NCBI GenBank assembly: GCA_963575745.1
Contig: CAUYUJ010016372.1
Location: 85,760-149,759 of the forward strand
Reading direction: 5' to 3'
Source: Prorocentrum cordatum
Taxonomy: Eukaryota; Sar; Dinophyceae; Prorocentrales; Prorocentraceae
Length of the DNA stretch: 64,000 bases
Below are positions 52,575-63,669 of the stretch, piece after piece. How positions within the stretch are numbered: position 1 is the stretch's first letter; each line of letters begins with the position of its first letter. The notes beneath the pieces were generated by a model that ran no database searches, was not told where the DNA came from, and saw only the letters and a program-made list of their open reading frames with translations. The position numbers were made by a program, and so were the translations under genes.

Positions 52575-52759
52575 CTACTCCAGATTTCGTAATAAAGGGA
52601 GGGGGGTCTCATTTCGGGGGGGGTCTCTTCCAGGCTATCTTGGAGGGCCTGGGGGGGTCTGGCGACGATGTTCTGGAGGGTTCTCCCAGGGGGGGGGTCT
52701 AAAACTTCTCGTCTGGGAGGGTTGAGACCCCCTCCCTTTTATTACGAAATCTGGAGTAG
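52575..52759. mobile_element. 185-bp element with 37-bp terminal inverted repeats
   Basis: The left arm starts CTACTCCAGATTTCGTAATA (52575-52611). The right arm ends ATTACGAAATCTGGAGTAG (52723-52759). The arms are reverse complements apart from one-base length differences in the G/C run and the A/T run. The interior is G-rich (GGGGGGTCT units), non-coding. No unambiguous target duplication; only one copy in the window. Confidence 0.8.
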
Positions 52760-52917
52760 GCTTCGTGGTGAGTCGCGACGGCGCTTGGCCACACATCGCA
52801 AACCGTCGCTCGGGTGTAGCCCGATCCTGGGGGCTCTCGCTGGATGGGAAACTCTGCTGGCCCCCGATGGGTTCTCATCTGATCTGATCTGGTCAGGTCT
52901 GATCTGGTCTCGTCATT

Positions 52918-52925
52918 ATCATTAC

Positions 52926-52993
<68 letters not shown>

Positions 52994-53226
52994 CGATCAT
53001 TACCATAATCGTCATCACCATCATTATCACGATCATCACCATAATCATCATCACCACCATCAACATCACCATTATCGTCATCATCATCATCACCATGATC
53101 AGCATCATCATCATCATCATCAACATCATCATCATCATCATCACCAGTATCACGATCATCACCATAATCGTCATCACCACCATCAACATCACCATTGTCG
53201 TCATCATCATCACCATGATCATCATG

Positions 53227-53303
<77 letters not shown>

Positions 53304-53495
53304 TATCACGATCATCACAATAATCGTCATCACCACCATCAACATCACCATTATCGTCATCATCATCACCATGATCAGCATCATCATCATCATCACCACC
53401 ATCATCATCATCATCATCATCAGCATCATCATCATACGCATCAGCATCAGCAAAATCATCATCAGCATCGGCACCAGCATCAGCATCAGCATCTG

Positions 53496-53543
<48 letters not shown>

Positions 53544-53570
53544 CATCCTCATCCTCATCCTCATCCTCGT
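52918..53570. repeat. (ATC)n array with interruptions
   Basis: Long ATC triplet tract with a higher-order CACGATCATCACCATAATCG block repeated three times (53020, 53150, 53305). ORFs read poly-His, poly-Ile or poly-Met. Confidence 0.95.
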
Positions 53571-53823
53571 CATCATGGACACCACCACCATCATCATCAC
53601 CATCATCATCAGCTTGGTTCTTCTTGAACCTGCCCTAGGCGTTGTCTTTTCAACTCGGCGTGTTGGCAATCGTTGTTTCAGCATCCTTCAGGTCCCACCG
53701 AAAAAGACTGCGCACGCCGAAACAACGACTCGATTGTCTTTGCGTTTTTTCAGCTCCGTTTCTTAGCATCTTCAGATCGGTTGGCTGCAGTGTTCAACAG
53801 TCCCATCTGCGACGTGTATGCAG

Positions 53824-53911
53824 TAGGAGGAGGAGGAGGAGGAGGAGGAGGAGGAGGAGGAGGAGGAGGAGGAGGAGGGGGAGGAGGAGGAGGAGGAGGA
53901 GGAGGAGGAGG
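53824..53911. repeat. (GAG)n microsatellite in duplication copy 1
   Basis: GAG triplets with one GGGGGA interruption. The copy 2 counterpart at 55008-55122 is longer and more interrupted. Confidence 0.95.
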
Positions 53912-54069
53912 GCTGCAGCGTCCTGAGCTCCCTCTCCTGGCATGCAGCCTGGCGGGCCCGATGGCCGATGGCCCCTCCTGGGGCCATCGGGCCGTCGGGC
54001 CTCCGGGCCTACTCCGGGCGGATGTCAGACCGGCGTCGGATCGATTCTGGTTGTGGCTGCTGCGTTTTT

Positions 54070-54238
54070 ATGAAGGGGAACTGGGACGCACAAATAAATA
54101 CACACAAATAAAATGATTCCCCATATTTTCCCATATTTTCTGGGTTTTTGTCTTCCCGCCAATTCCCATATTTTCCTACATTTTCCTGGGACTCGACGAT
54201 TAATTGTGTCTGTGTGTTTCTTTCCCTCCTGATTTTAG
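54070..54238. repeat. Dispersed 170-bp repeat, copy 3
   Basis: TGAAGGGGAACTGGGACGCA at the start, TTTCTTTCCCTCCTGATTTTAG at the end (22 bases; the last 10 are CTGATTTTAG). Identical in layout to copies 1 and 2. Confidence 0.9.
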
Positions 54239-54611
54239 CTCTGCGAGGGAGGAGGACGGCAGGAGCACGCGGGAGCGAAGACAGCAGGGAAGACAAGCAA
54301 CAGCCTTCGACCAGAGAGCAACCAACGCTGGAGAAGGATGATCCACAACGGCGGGGCAAAAACGTTAAACAACATCGCGCTACAAACGCAAAAACGCCGT
54401 CGCGTTTTCATAGCGCTTGTCAAGTGCCCCCAGAATACAAAACGGACAAAGAAATGCTCGGGGCGTTTTCTAGGAAGAACACAGATAATCAGCATCATCA
54501 TCAGCATCACCTCTACGCAATCATCATCACCAGCACCAACACCATCACCAACACCACCATCAGCATCACCATCACCGTCACCGTCACCATCACCATCACC
54601 ATCACTACCAC

Positions 54612-54676
<65 letters not shown>

Positions 54677-54677
54677 C

Positions 54678-54713
<36 letters not shown>

Positions 54714-55007
54714 CATCCTCATCCTCATCCTCATCCTCATCCTCATCCTCGTCATCATGGACACCACCACCATCATCATCACCATCATCATCAGCTTGGT
54801 TCTTCTTGAACCTGCCCTAGGCATTGTCTTTTCAACTCGGCGTGTTGGCAATCGTTGTTTCAGCATCCTTCAGGTCCCACCGAAAAAGACTGCGCACGCT
54901 GAAACAACGACTTGATTGTCTTTGCGTTTTCGGCTCCGCTTCTTAGCATCTTCAGATCGGTTGGCTGCAGTGTTCAACATTCCCATCTGCGACGTCCTGA
55001 GTCTGAG

Positions 55008-55122
55008 GAGGAGCAGGAGGAGGAGGAGGAGGAGGAGGAGGAGGAGGAGGAGGAGAAGGGGAGGAGGAGGAGGAGGAGAGAGGAGGGAGGAGGAGGAGGA
55101 GGAGGAGGAGGAGGAGGAGGAG
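55008..55122. repeat. (GAG)n microsatellite in duplication copy 2
   Basis: GAG triplets with GAAGGGG and GAGAGGAGG interruptions. Confidence 0.95.
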
Positions 55123-55265
55123 TTCCTTCTCCTGGCATGCAGTCTGGCGGGCCCGATTGCCGATGGCCCCTCCTGGGGCCATCGGGCCGTCGGGCCTCCG
55201 GGCCTACTCCGGGCGGATGTCAGACCGGCGTCGGATCGATTCTGGTTGTGGCTGCTGCGTTTTTA

Positions 55266-55435
55266 TGAAGGGGAACTGGGACGCACAAATAAATACACAC
55301 AAATAAAATGATTCCCCATATTTTCCCATATTTTCTGGGTTTTTGTCTTCCCGCCCAATTCCCATATTTTCCTACATTTTCCTGGGACTCGACGATTAAT
55401 TGTGTCTGTGTGTTTCTTTCCCTCCTGATTTTAGC
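55266..55435. repeat. Dispersed 170-bp repeat, copy 4
   Basis: It belongs to the second copy of the 1.19-kb duplication and is almost identical to copy 3. Confidence 0.9.
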
Positions 55436-55682
55436 TCTGCGAGGGAGGAGGACGGCAGGAGCACGCGGGAGCGAAGACAGCAGGGAAGACAAGCAACAGC
55501 CTTCGACCAGAGAGCAACCAACGCTGGAGAAGGATGATCCACAACGGCGGGGCAAAAACGTTAAACAACATCGCGCTACAAACGCAAAAACGCCGTCGCG
55601 TTTTCATAGCGCTTGTCAAGTGCCCCCAGAATACAAAACGGACAAAGAAATGCTCGGGGCGTTTTCTAGGAAGAACACAGAT

Positions 55683-55807
55683 AATCAGCATCATCATCAG
55701 CATCACCTCTACGCAATCATCATCACCAGCACCAACACCATCACCAACACCACCATCAGCATCACCATCACCGTCACCGTCACCATCACCATCACCATCA
55801 CTGCCAC

Positions 55808-55842
<35 letters not shown>

Positions 55843-55856
55843 GCATCCCCATCATG

Positions 55857-55918
<62 letters not shown>

Positions 55919-55919
55919 T

Positions 55920-55958
<39 letters not shown>

Positions 55959-56537
55959 AGCAACATCACAACCTTCGTCAGCGTCAACTTCATCAGCATC
56001 GCCATCGTCATCGTTATCGTCATACTCACCAGCGCCACCATCATCACCACCACTATCAGCATCATCACCACCACCGCCATCATCATCATCATCATCATCA
56101 TCATCAGTAGCACCATTATCATTATCAGCGTCATCATCACGAGCATCAGCAGCACCAGCAGCAACATCATCATGCTCATCAGCATCAGCATCATCATCAT
56201 CACCATCAGCATCTTCATCACCATCATCATTAGCAGCCTCATCATCATCATCATCATCATCATCAGCATCAAACTAGTAATCATCATCATTCTCATCATA
56301 ATCAGCAGCAGCATCAGCATCGGCATACCTATCATAATCATCAGCATTAGCATCAGCAGTAATCGTCGTCATCATCATCATCATCACCATGGTCATCATC
56401 ATCACCACCATCATACTCATCATCAGCATCACCACCATCATGCAACAACAGCATCACCATCATCATCATCACCATCACCATCACCATCATCGTCATCATC
56501 ATCATCAGCAGCATCATCATCATCATCATCACCATCG

Positions 56538-56592
<55 letters not shown>
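55683..56592. repeat. Long interrupted (ATC)n array
   Basis: About 900 bases of ATC triplets with CAGCATCAC, GTCATCGTC and CACCACCA variants. All ORFs across it are low-complexity artefacts. Confidence 0.95.
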
Positions 56593-57242
56593 GCTCTTCG
56601 ACCCCCTTCCTTCTTTCCCTCCCTCCCCTCCTCGCTCATTTCCCCAGCTCCTGCAAATTCGGCGGGCGTCGAGGGGTGCCGCCCGCCTTCCAGCTGCTCG
56701 CCCGCCATGGCTGCCCTTCAAGCTCGGAGGCCGACTGCACCTGGGGGAGGCAATTTTGGCAGGAGGGGGGGGGGGCTTTCTCTGACATCCTCGCGCTATG
56801 AAACCATGACTCCGCAAGGCTGTCGCTCTCTGAGGGCCCTGACCGGGCCCCGGAACCGTCACATGAAACATTCGGGATGGAAAGCCAGCCCCCGGGAAGG
56901 GGTCCAGACCTCAGGGGAGCCACGCTGTGAGCAAAATGCGACGTCGGATGTCTGGGATTTTTCTCATCAAATGCTGCACCGAAGGTGATGACTCGATCCT
57001 CAAGCACTGCACATCACCGCAGCAGAGGTGCGCCGCAGCGCGAGATGAACGCTGGCGGCCGTGGAATTGCACTCGTCCGCGTGCAAAAAAAAAGCATCGA
57101 AACGAACAGAGACCTGCACGGCCAGGCCCGCCCTTCTTCGTCTCGCTGCCGGAGGGGTCCATGGGGTTGCCGAACAACGAGGGCTCGGGGCGAACCCATG
57201 CTCCATGGAATCGCAATGCTCGAAGGGGCACAGATGCGGGGG
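56593..57242. other. Stretch without a supported gene; repeat shared with 58.5 kb in reverse
   Basis: 56900-56965 on the minus strand (AGACATCCGACGTCG, CACAGCGTGGCTCCC, GAGGTCTGGACCCC) matches 58486-58550 on the plus strand. Minus-strand ORF 56911-57423 is unrecognised. Confidence 0.5.
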
Positions 57243-57447
57243 GTAATGCGGGATGACGATTTATTAAAACATGGGGGGAACGATTCAAGAAATAGTTTTC
57301 TGCGATTTCTGCACAATTTTCGGACTGGAGGAGAACGATGAAAAGAAATAGTTTTCCAGCCCGCGGCCGGTTTTTTCTAGTCGTCATCCCGGGCGCCGCC
57401 GCGTGAACACGACCCCCGGTCATTTATTAATCGTCATCCTCCATTAC
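57243..57447. mobile_element. 205-bp inverted-repeat element, MITE-like (weak)
   Basis: The left end GTAATGCGGGATGACGATT pairs with AATCGTCATCCTCCATTAC at the right end with two mismatches in 19. The interior has CGTCATCCCGGGCGCC and AAGAAATAGTTTTC twice. No ORF spans it cleanly, and no target duplication was seen. Confidence 0.5.
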
Positions 57448-57599
57448 GGCGAACATATCTCGTCTCACCGCCTGCGGTGAAGGAGCGGCACGTACAAAGC
57501 GTCGCCGACAGGAGCGCTGCCTCGGAGAGGCGCCAGGGAGGCTCGAGCACCCGACGGGCTGGCGCCCTCCCGGGCAGGCCGAGGGAGGGCATGGGCGTG

Positions 57600-57735
57600 A
57601 ACTCCTCCCTCCTCCCTCCTCCCTCCTCCCTCCTCCTCCTCCTCCTCCTCCTCCTCCTCCTCCTCCTCCTCCTCCTCCTCCTCCTCCTCCTCCTCCTCCT
57701 CCTCCTCCTCCTCCTCCTCCTCCTCCTCCTCCCCC
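57600..57735. repeat. (CTC)n array
   Basis: TCCTCCC units, then about 100 bases of pure CTC, then CCCCCT units. Confidence 0.95.
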
Positions 57736-57867
57736 TCCCCCTCCCCCTCCCCGCGAGGGCCTGGGCTGGTCGCAGAAGCCAGCGGCCGACGGCGGGCGCT
57801 GCCGAGACAAGAGGCTTCCCCCTGGCGAGGGCCCGGCTGTGGCCGGCCAGAAGACTTGGGGTGACCC

Positions 57868-57966
57868 AGGAGGAGGAGGAGGAGGAGGAGGAGGAGGAGG
57901 AGGAGGAGGAGGAGGAGGAGGGAGGAGGAGGAGGAGGAGGAGGAGGAGGAGGAGGGAGGAGGAGGT
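57868..57966. repeat. (GAG)n array facing the (CTC)n array
   Basis: GAG triplets with two GGGAGGAGG interruptions. Together with 57600-57735 it forms an inverted-repeat-like pair around about 130 bases. Confidence 0.95.
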
Positions 57967-59155
57967 AATTAGTGGGTGCAGCTGAGAGGGGGTGGTGCAA
58001 TTAGAGTTGGGGCAATTGGATTGCACATGTATGGCGCCTGAGAATCGTATTGCATCGTCTTGCAAGCAATGGCATTGGCACGCGAGAGTGCAGCATAATG
58101 CATCTGCGCCGCGAAAAGGCACTGCACGCCCCGGGTGTACTGCACAACCCCACAGATCTGCTGCACCAGATCTGTTGCACCACCCCCTTGTCGCTGGACC
58201 CCCTTTTGGGTCAACCCGAAAGACGCGGACCAACTCCAAGAGCCTCGGGTGCCCACGAGGCAGTTGGGGGGGGGGAGCCACCCGGCTGGCTGTCCTGGGC
58301 CCGAGAAGGAGGAGATTCTCCTCCTTCTCGGGCTCCCCCTCCCTTCTCAGAAGGGATGGGGGAGCCCGAACAGCTGGGCTGACCAGGAGGGAGGAGGGAG
58401 GGAGGGAGGGGGGCTCCGGGCTCTGGAGACCTCCTGGGGCCTCCGGGGCCGTCGTGGGGACCTCCAGAAACTTCAAGAACGCCTCCCAGAAATCCGGCGT
58501 CGTGAGCTTGTCACAGCGTGGCTCCCAAGAGGTCTGGACCCCTTCCTAAGCCTCTCATTCTTGGTCGCTTTGAAATTGGCCAGGCGCCAGGTAAGAGGCC
58601 CCTCCCCCATCCCGTCTCCTAACAAATAATGGCTCTTTGTCGTCTACCAATCTGCTAGGTAAGTCCCACCCGCCCTCTGGGCGCAGGTGGTACAACGAAC
58701 TTTCTCCTCCCTCTCCCCAAACGCCTTCTTCCCCTTTGGGGAACAACTTCTCGCCGCCCCTTAGATCACGTACACCCCGTCCCTCACTCTACTGGCCCTG
58801 AACCAGAGCCAGTTCCATCGCCCTCCCCCGCTGCCCCATGCACTTTGCACACGACACACTCAACATTCAGCGTGCACTTTGCGACAACATCTTGATCATG
58901 TTCGGGCGCACCGCGATCCCTTCACACTGTTTTTTCTTGACAGGGGCAGGGGAGAGTATTATATTGCCCCGCGCGCGCAGGCCCACCATCCCCGCCAAAA
59001 GCCAATGCAAAGTGCACTTGGGTGCGAAATCCTGGACCATACGAGGGGAGACCAGCGCTCATTGATATTGATGCAGGCCCCTGCTCATGCTGGGCTTCGG
59101 GTGCTGCTTCTGGTTTTGGGGGGCGGGTGGGCACAAGATGGCCGACGATAGCGGA
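57967..59155. other. Stretch without a supported gene; perfect palindrome at 58300-58332
   Basis: CCCGAGAAGGAGGAGA, T, then its exact reverse complement (16-bp arms). 58117-58200 has CTGCACCAGATCTGTTGCACC-type short repeats. 58486-58550 matches 56900-56965 in reverse orientation. ORFs are unrecognised. Confidence 0.5.
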
Positions 59156-59159
59156 CATA

Positions 59160-59400
59160 CGCCGTGAGGCCCCAAGACGGCCATAAGACAAGGCACCCCT
59201 CCAAGAGGCCAAATTCCTCCCAAACCTTTCCACACCAGTGATGTTTGCCTTCTCGTCTTGTCGCTTCCGGTGGGCCTCCAAGATGGCTCCAAGATGGTCC
59301 CAGAGAGCCCCAAGAGGAGCCTAAGAGGGCCATGAGACGGCCCAAGATGCCCCAAAGATGCCCCAAAAGAGATCTCCAAGACGGCCCCAAGAGGCTTTGT
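59160..59400. repeat. CCAAGANGGCC short-repeat array
   Basis: Plus-orientation units such as CCCCAAGACGGCC, CCAAGATGGCTCC and CCCAAGATGCC. Confidence 0.75.
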
Positions 59401-59479
59401 TTCTGCCTCCGAGGTGGGGATCCGAATTCGGCTCCTTCCCCCCCCGTATCCTTCTTGAGCCGTATCGCCCAACGTCGCC

Positions 59480-59612
59480 CCGAAGGATTGCAACAAAAAC
59501 CCAGGATTGCAAAAAAACCCAAGGATTGCAACAAAAACTAAGGATTGCATAAAAAACCGAAGGATTGCAAAAAAACGAAGGATTGCAAAAAACTATAGGT
59601 TTTTTTGCAATC
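59480..59612 (+). repeat. GGATTGCAAAAAAA-type repeat array, plus orientation
   Basis: Seven units of AAGGATTGCAACAAAAACC and shorter forms, ending with one inverted unit (TTTTTTTGCAATCC). Counterpart of 28960-29083. Confidence 0.9.
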
Positions 59613-59639
59613 CAGAATTTCCCCAGCAGGAGGGCCCCA

Positions 59640-59740
59640 CGACCATCCTCAAACCCCAAGAGGGCCCCGAGTCCCGAGAGGACCCCAAGAGGGCCTCAAC
59701 AGATCCCCAGATGGCCCCAAGAGCCCTCCAAGAAACTCTC
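59640..59740. repeat. CCAAGAGGGCC short repeats
   Basis: A small plus-orientation cluster of the CCAAGANGGCC family, directly after the GGATTGC array. Confidence 0.7.
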
Positions 59741-59761
59741 ACAACAACTGATCCGCGGAGG

Positions 59762-59957
59762 CTTCCTCCTCCTCCTCCTCCTCGTCCTCCTCCTCCTCCT
59801 GATCCTCCTCCTCCTTCTTATCCTCCTCCTGCTCTTGTGCCCTTCCTCCTCCTCCTCCTCCTCATCATCCTCGAGCCTCCTCCTCCTCCTCCTCCTCCTC
59901 CTCCTCATGATCCTCTTCCTCTGGCTCCTCCTCCTCCTCCTCCTCCTCCTCCTCCCT
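59762..59957. repeat. (CTC)n array with GATCCTC and CTTATCCTC interruptions
   Basis: About 195 bases of CTC triplets. Confidence 0.95.
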
Positions 59958-60104
59958 CCCCTCCTTGAACCTCCTCATCCAATCAACTCACACGGGCATT
60001 GTTTCTGGATGGGCTGGTGGGGACGCAACATGCAAGAGCAGTGGGGAAGGAGGGAGAGGGGAACCGTCGAACCAGCACAATCAGGGCGGCCTTCCTATCC
60101 CTGC

Positions 60105-60533
60105 CATGCTTCAGAGACCACTGCTGGTGGGGGTACTTTTTTTAGTCAGCGGCCGCGGGTGAGCGCGCCAGCGGCGAGTCAGGTCAAAGCGGACTACGCA
60201 GAGACTAATCAGGCAGAGGCGGCGCGGAACGCTACAGCTAACGCGGCAAGCCGGGACCTCACGCAGCGGCCCAGCGGCAGGTGGGTGGCAGGAGGGACTG
60301 AAACTGAGTGGAACTGCCAGCGTGCAGAGATGCAGGCCCGTCGAAGGCGCCAGAAGTCGGGATATAAACGACGACCAGGGACAACTCCGAGAGATAACGC
60401 ATGGAACCGGACCTCAAGCAGCTGCGTGGGCACCAGGGTGGCCGCGGCCAACGAACCGCCAGTCGAGGTGGGAATGAGAAATGCAAAGGCGAGGCCCCGG
60501 ACGTGGCTGGTGGGGGTACGCGAAGCGTCCTGA
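60105..60533 (+). CDS. Unknown ORF end (weak candidate)
   Basis: The open frame is the tail of a longer frame that begins in repeats at 59565; only the last 140 residues look protein-like. They read VKADYAETNQAEAARNATAN, AASRDLTQRPSGRWVAGGTE, TEWNCQRAEMQARRRRQKSG and RVAAANEPPVEVGMRNAKAR, ending VREAS and TGA. They are polar and Arg/Ala-rich with no recognised motif. The shape could be a basic, disordered protein tail or chance. Confidence 0.2.
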   Translation, partial: HASETTAGGGTFFSQRPRVSAPAASQVKADYAETNQAEAARNATANAASRDLTQRPSGRWVAGGTETEWNCQRAEMQARRRRQKSGYKRRPGTTPRDNAWNRTSSSCVGTRVAAANEPPVEVGMRNAKARPRTWLVGVREAS

Positions 60534-60534
60534 G

Positions 60535-60960
60535 GTCCAACAGTTACACGGATGGAGGAAGGACTTTTTGCACAAGCAGGCTCTCGCGTTGGCGCCGAGC
60601 ACACTCGTCGTCTTGAGATAATCCAGCAGTCACGCGGATGGAGGGCGAGTTGTTTTCAAAGTGGGACGCTCGCCTTGGCGCCGCGCACACTCGTCGAAAG
60701 CAATCAAACAGTCACGCGAACGGAGGGCATTCAAAACGGGGCTATCGCATGGGGTTTCCTCGACATGCGCTAACACAGTTACAACGTTGCGCAACAATTA
60801 CGCGGATGGAGGGTGACTGCTTTTCAAAATCGGGCCATCGCTTTGAGACTCATCAGCGGCTACTGCCAGAAGGCTGGCATTGTGCAACACTTGTACGGGT
60901 GCAGACTGGCTCATTCTTGAACTGCATGGCCTCGCCTTCTCGCTTTCCGTACATATCGAA
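60535..60960 (-). repeat. 82-86 bp tandem repeat family, minus orientation
   Basis: Plus-strand units carry ACGCGGATGGAGGGCGA, TTTTCAAA and CGCACACTCGTCG (60601 and 60687 anchors). This is the reverse complement of the family at 45590-46132. About four to five units, diverging to the right. Confidence 0.8.
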
Positions 60961-61290
60961 GGATTCAGAGCGGCTTCTTTCAAACAGAGGCTCCCGCCCG
61001 AATTGCGGGCCCACGGTGCCCTGATCATTCCAGGGCGGCGGCGCTTCGCGCGGTGTTCGAAAATATTCGTCAGGACTCATGCAGGAGGGAACCCTGGAAC
61101 TTGGGACGGGAGGGTGTCGCAGCATCGCTTGGTACATCTCCGATTTACTCTGGCCCTCCTCCTCCTCCTCCTCCTCCTCCTGCCCCCCCTGCCGTAAGCG
61201 GATCTGGGCACGCCTCGAAAGAGAGGCCGTCGCCAGCGGGGCCTCCGACCGGGAACCACCTGGCGGGACTGCCCTGGCTCTGCGTGCCCA
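60961..61290. other. Stretch without a recognisable gene
   Basis: Includes a short (CTC)n at 61157-61185. 61035-61130 on the plus strand may be a further diverged unit of the 82-bp family. Confidence 0.35.
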
Positions 61291-61294
61291 ACCT

Positions 61295-62260
61295 CTCTCC
61301 ACCCCTGCTTCTGCAATTCCTCCTCCTCCTTCTCCTCCTCCTCCTCCTTTCCCTGCCCCTCATCATCCTTCACCTTCTCCTCCCTCCCTCCTCCGGCTTC
61401 TCCTCCTCCCCACTCCTCCTCCACCTGCTCCCTCCTGCGCTCTCCTCCTCCGTCCTCCCTCCTCCTCCTCCTCCTCCTCCTCCTCCTCCTCCTCCTCCTC
61501 CTTCCCTTCGCCTCCCCCCCACACCACCCCACTCCTCTGCCTGCCCCGCCCCTGGCCCTTGCCTCCCCTCTCCTCTCCGCCCCTCCCCCCCCCCATCGCG
61601 CCCCTCCCCTTTCCGCCCCGTCGGGGTTCCCCTCGTCCTCCCCCCCGTTTTCTCCGCCTGCTCCCTCCCCCCCCCGCCTCTGGTCCCCTCCGCCCTCCCC
61701 CGGTCGTCGCCCCTCCCGCCTCTCCTCGTCGCTCCCCCTCCTTCCGCCGGCCCCCTCCCTCCCCTTCCTCCCTCCCCCTGCCTCAGCTGGCCCCTCCTGC
61801 CCCGCCCCTGCCCCCTCCCCTGCCCCCGCTGGCCCCCGCCCCCCGCCCCTGCGCCCCTCGCCGCCCCGCAGTTCCCCTCCCCCCCCCCCCCCCCCTCTCC
61901 CCCTTCTCTCCTCTCGCCTCCCGCTGTGCCCTCGGCCGCCCAACCCGGCCTGCCTCTGCTCCCGCGCTCCCTCGCTTCTCTTCCCTCGCGCCCCTCCCCT
62001 CCCCCCCCCCCCCTCGCGCCCCTCGCGCCGACCTCCCCTCTCGAAGCGCTCTCCGCCCCTGCAAGTCCCCCTCTTCCCTGGTCCGCCCCCCTCCCCTCTC
62101 GCGACCGCCCGCTCCCGCCTTCCCCTGCTCCCCTCACCGTCCTCTCCCACCTCGTCCTCGTCCTCTCACACCTCGTCCTCTCTCACCTCGTCCTCTCTCA
62201 CCTCGCCTTCCCCTGCTCCCCTCATCGTCCTCTCTCACCTCGCCTCCCATCCCCACCCCC
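61295..62260. repeat. Kilobase-long C/T-rich tract
   Basis: Nearly 970 bases of mostly C and T on the plus strand. (CTC)n lies at 61450-61502, C runs occur throughout, and CCTCGTCCTCTCTCACCTCG units repeat at 62145-62240. Long ORFs on both strands (Pro/Leu/Ser or Gly/Arg/Glu) follow from the composition. Confidence 0.9.
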
Positions 62261-62264
62261 CTCT

Positions 62265-62545
62265 CGGGCGCACGTTGGCGCGGATCGGGGCAAAAATGCC
62301 GAAGCATGAGGGCCACACCACCTGATCTGGCGACCGGCCGCGGCGCCGATTCTGCACAGAAGCTGGACACCCGTCGCGAATCCACGCGTCTTGAATCCAC
62401 ACTTGAGCTTCATCGGGTCTTCCTGGCGGAGCGTGCAAGGGCATGGCGCGAGGGGGATGTCTTCTACGATGGCGTGGGCTTCTCAGAAAGCAGATGTACC
62501 TCTTTAGAATGTCCTGGAGGCTTCCAAGAGGACCTCTCAGAAGAC
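62265..62545. other. Stretch without a recognisable gene
   Basis: GAATCCACGCGTCTTGAATCCAC is a short direct repeat at about 62378-62400. Confidence 0.4.
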
Positions 62546-62549
62546 GCCG

Positions 62550-62840
62550 GAGGGCTTCTAATCTAAGCAGGCCCCTACCTATTGAGAAGCCCCCCTCTCC
62601 CTCTCTCGGCGGCGAGCCCGGGGGGGAAAAGAGAGGGGGCGGGCTTTCTCAGAAGGCTCGGAAGTCCCGCGGCCTTCTAATAACTTTTCAAACACTTCCC
62701 TGGAGACACAGAAACCTCTTAGAAGGCCCGAGGCCTTCTGAGAGGCCCCGCCGCCTTCTGCGAAGGCATTCTTCTTCTACGTTCCCCCCTCGCTCACCGC
62801 CGATCTAATCCAAGAAGGCCCCTGCCTGTTGAGAAGACAC
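62550..62840. repeat. Inverted-repeat-rich block with CTTCTnAGAAGG motifs, two diverged copies
   Basis: TCTAATCTAAGCAGGCCCCT (about 62557) recurs as TCTAATCCAAGAAGGCCCCT (about 62802), both followed by a (T/C)TGTTGAGAAG-like box. GAGAAGCCCCCCTCTCCCTC (62584) faces GAGAGGGGGCGGGCTTTCTC (62631-62650). Related to the 44.1-kb element. Confidence 0.55.
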
Positions 62841-63665
62841 CCCCTCCCTCTCCGAAGGCCGCCCCCCCCACGCCCCCCACCCTGGGTGCGCGCCGCCAAT
62901 CTCCTGCACCTGGGGGGAACCAAGGAATACCGCTACCGCTACTCCAAGCGACACGTAGCATGTTGATATGGGACGCAGGACATACTAGTAATACATGTCC
63001 TCCTCGGAGGCGCGCGTCCGACCCGAGCATATAGTATACCCATCTTGTAGTATATCGTTTCCCGAGCGGTGTGGCCAGAAAGCGCTCGCCACGCAGACTG
63101 AACACATAGGCCTGACGCGATACGTTCGGCAAACCGTGGGCCAATACGCTGAGCCAGCACGCAACGTATCGACGCGGACGTCTTCAGCACGGTGCGTGTT
63201 GCGTCTCCGGGGTGCGTTCCGACAGGAATTCCCGGGCGAGTCCAGCCGGGGAGACGCGGGCCTCCCAGGCGCCCCCCCCCCCCAAAAAGGCAAGGGCAGC
63301 ACTCCTCCGAAGCCGTCTTCCTCCTCCATCCCTCCTCCTCCCCGGCGCCTCGACTCTTTCGAGACACGGGATCCGACCTCTCGGCTGCGTCCCAGGACCA
63401 TTTTTTCATCCAGGATCGCTTTTGGACGGTCCCGAGGCCCGGTAAGAGCCCCGAGAGGCCGAAAACGATGGAAAACCTCCGTCTCAACTTTATTCGTAAC
63501 GCCAGATGTCTGGATCCTCCTCCTTCTCCTCCTCCTCCTCTTCCTCCTCTCCCCCGCCGACCGACCGCACGCCCCTGAAGCTCACCCAGATCCTGTTTTG
63601 AGCGCCTTGACGCCGGACGGCGGGTCTGCGCTCGCAGCGGGCCTCGGATTGCAGTGGACACAGTT
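62841..63665. other. Stretch without a supported gene
   Basis: ORFs occur on both strands without motifs. 63515-63545 is CTC-rich. GATGTCTGGATCCTCC near 63507 is a short relative of the 56.9/58.5-kb repeat. Confidence 0.35.
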
Positions 63666-63669
63666 GGGC

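Larger units (their letters stand above)
53571..55950. repeat. Tandem duplication of about 1.19 kb
   Basis: Copy 1 is about 53571-54752 and copy 2 about 54753-55950. Offsets run from 1182 to 1196 because microsatellites inside differ in length. Each copy holds, in order: CATCATGGACACCACCACCA, a GTTGTCTTTTCAACTCGGCG block, a GAG array, a GGCCCGATGGCC-type block, the 170-bp dispersed repeat, a block with AACGCAAAAACGCCGTCGCG, and an ATC array. Outside the arrays the copies are almost identical. Confidence 0.93.

Noticed and set aside
52668-56801. Poly-His, poly-Ile and poly-Met ORFs
   Set aside because: They are three-frame readings of (ATC)n arrays.
61053-62566. Long Pro/Leu/Ser-rich ORFs on the plus strand and Gly/Arg-rich ones on the minus strand
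   Set aside because: They follow from a kilobase of C/T-rich DNA. No domain, no consistent frame preference.
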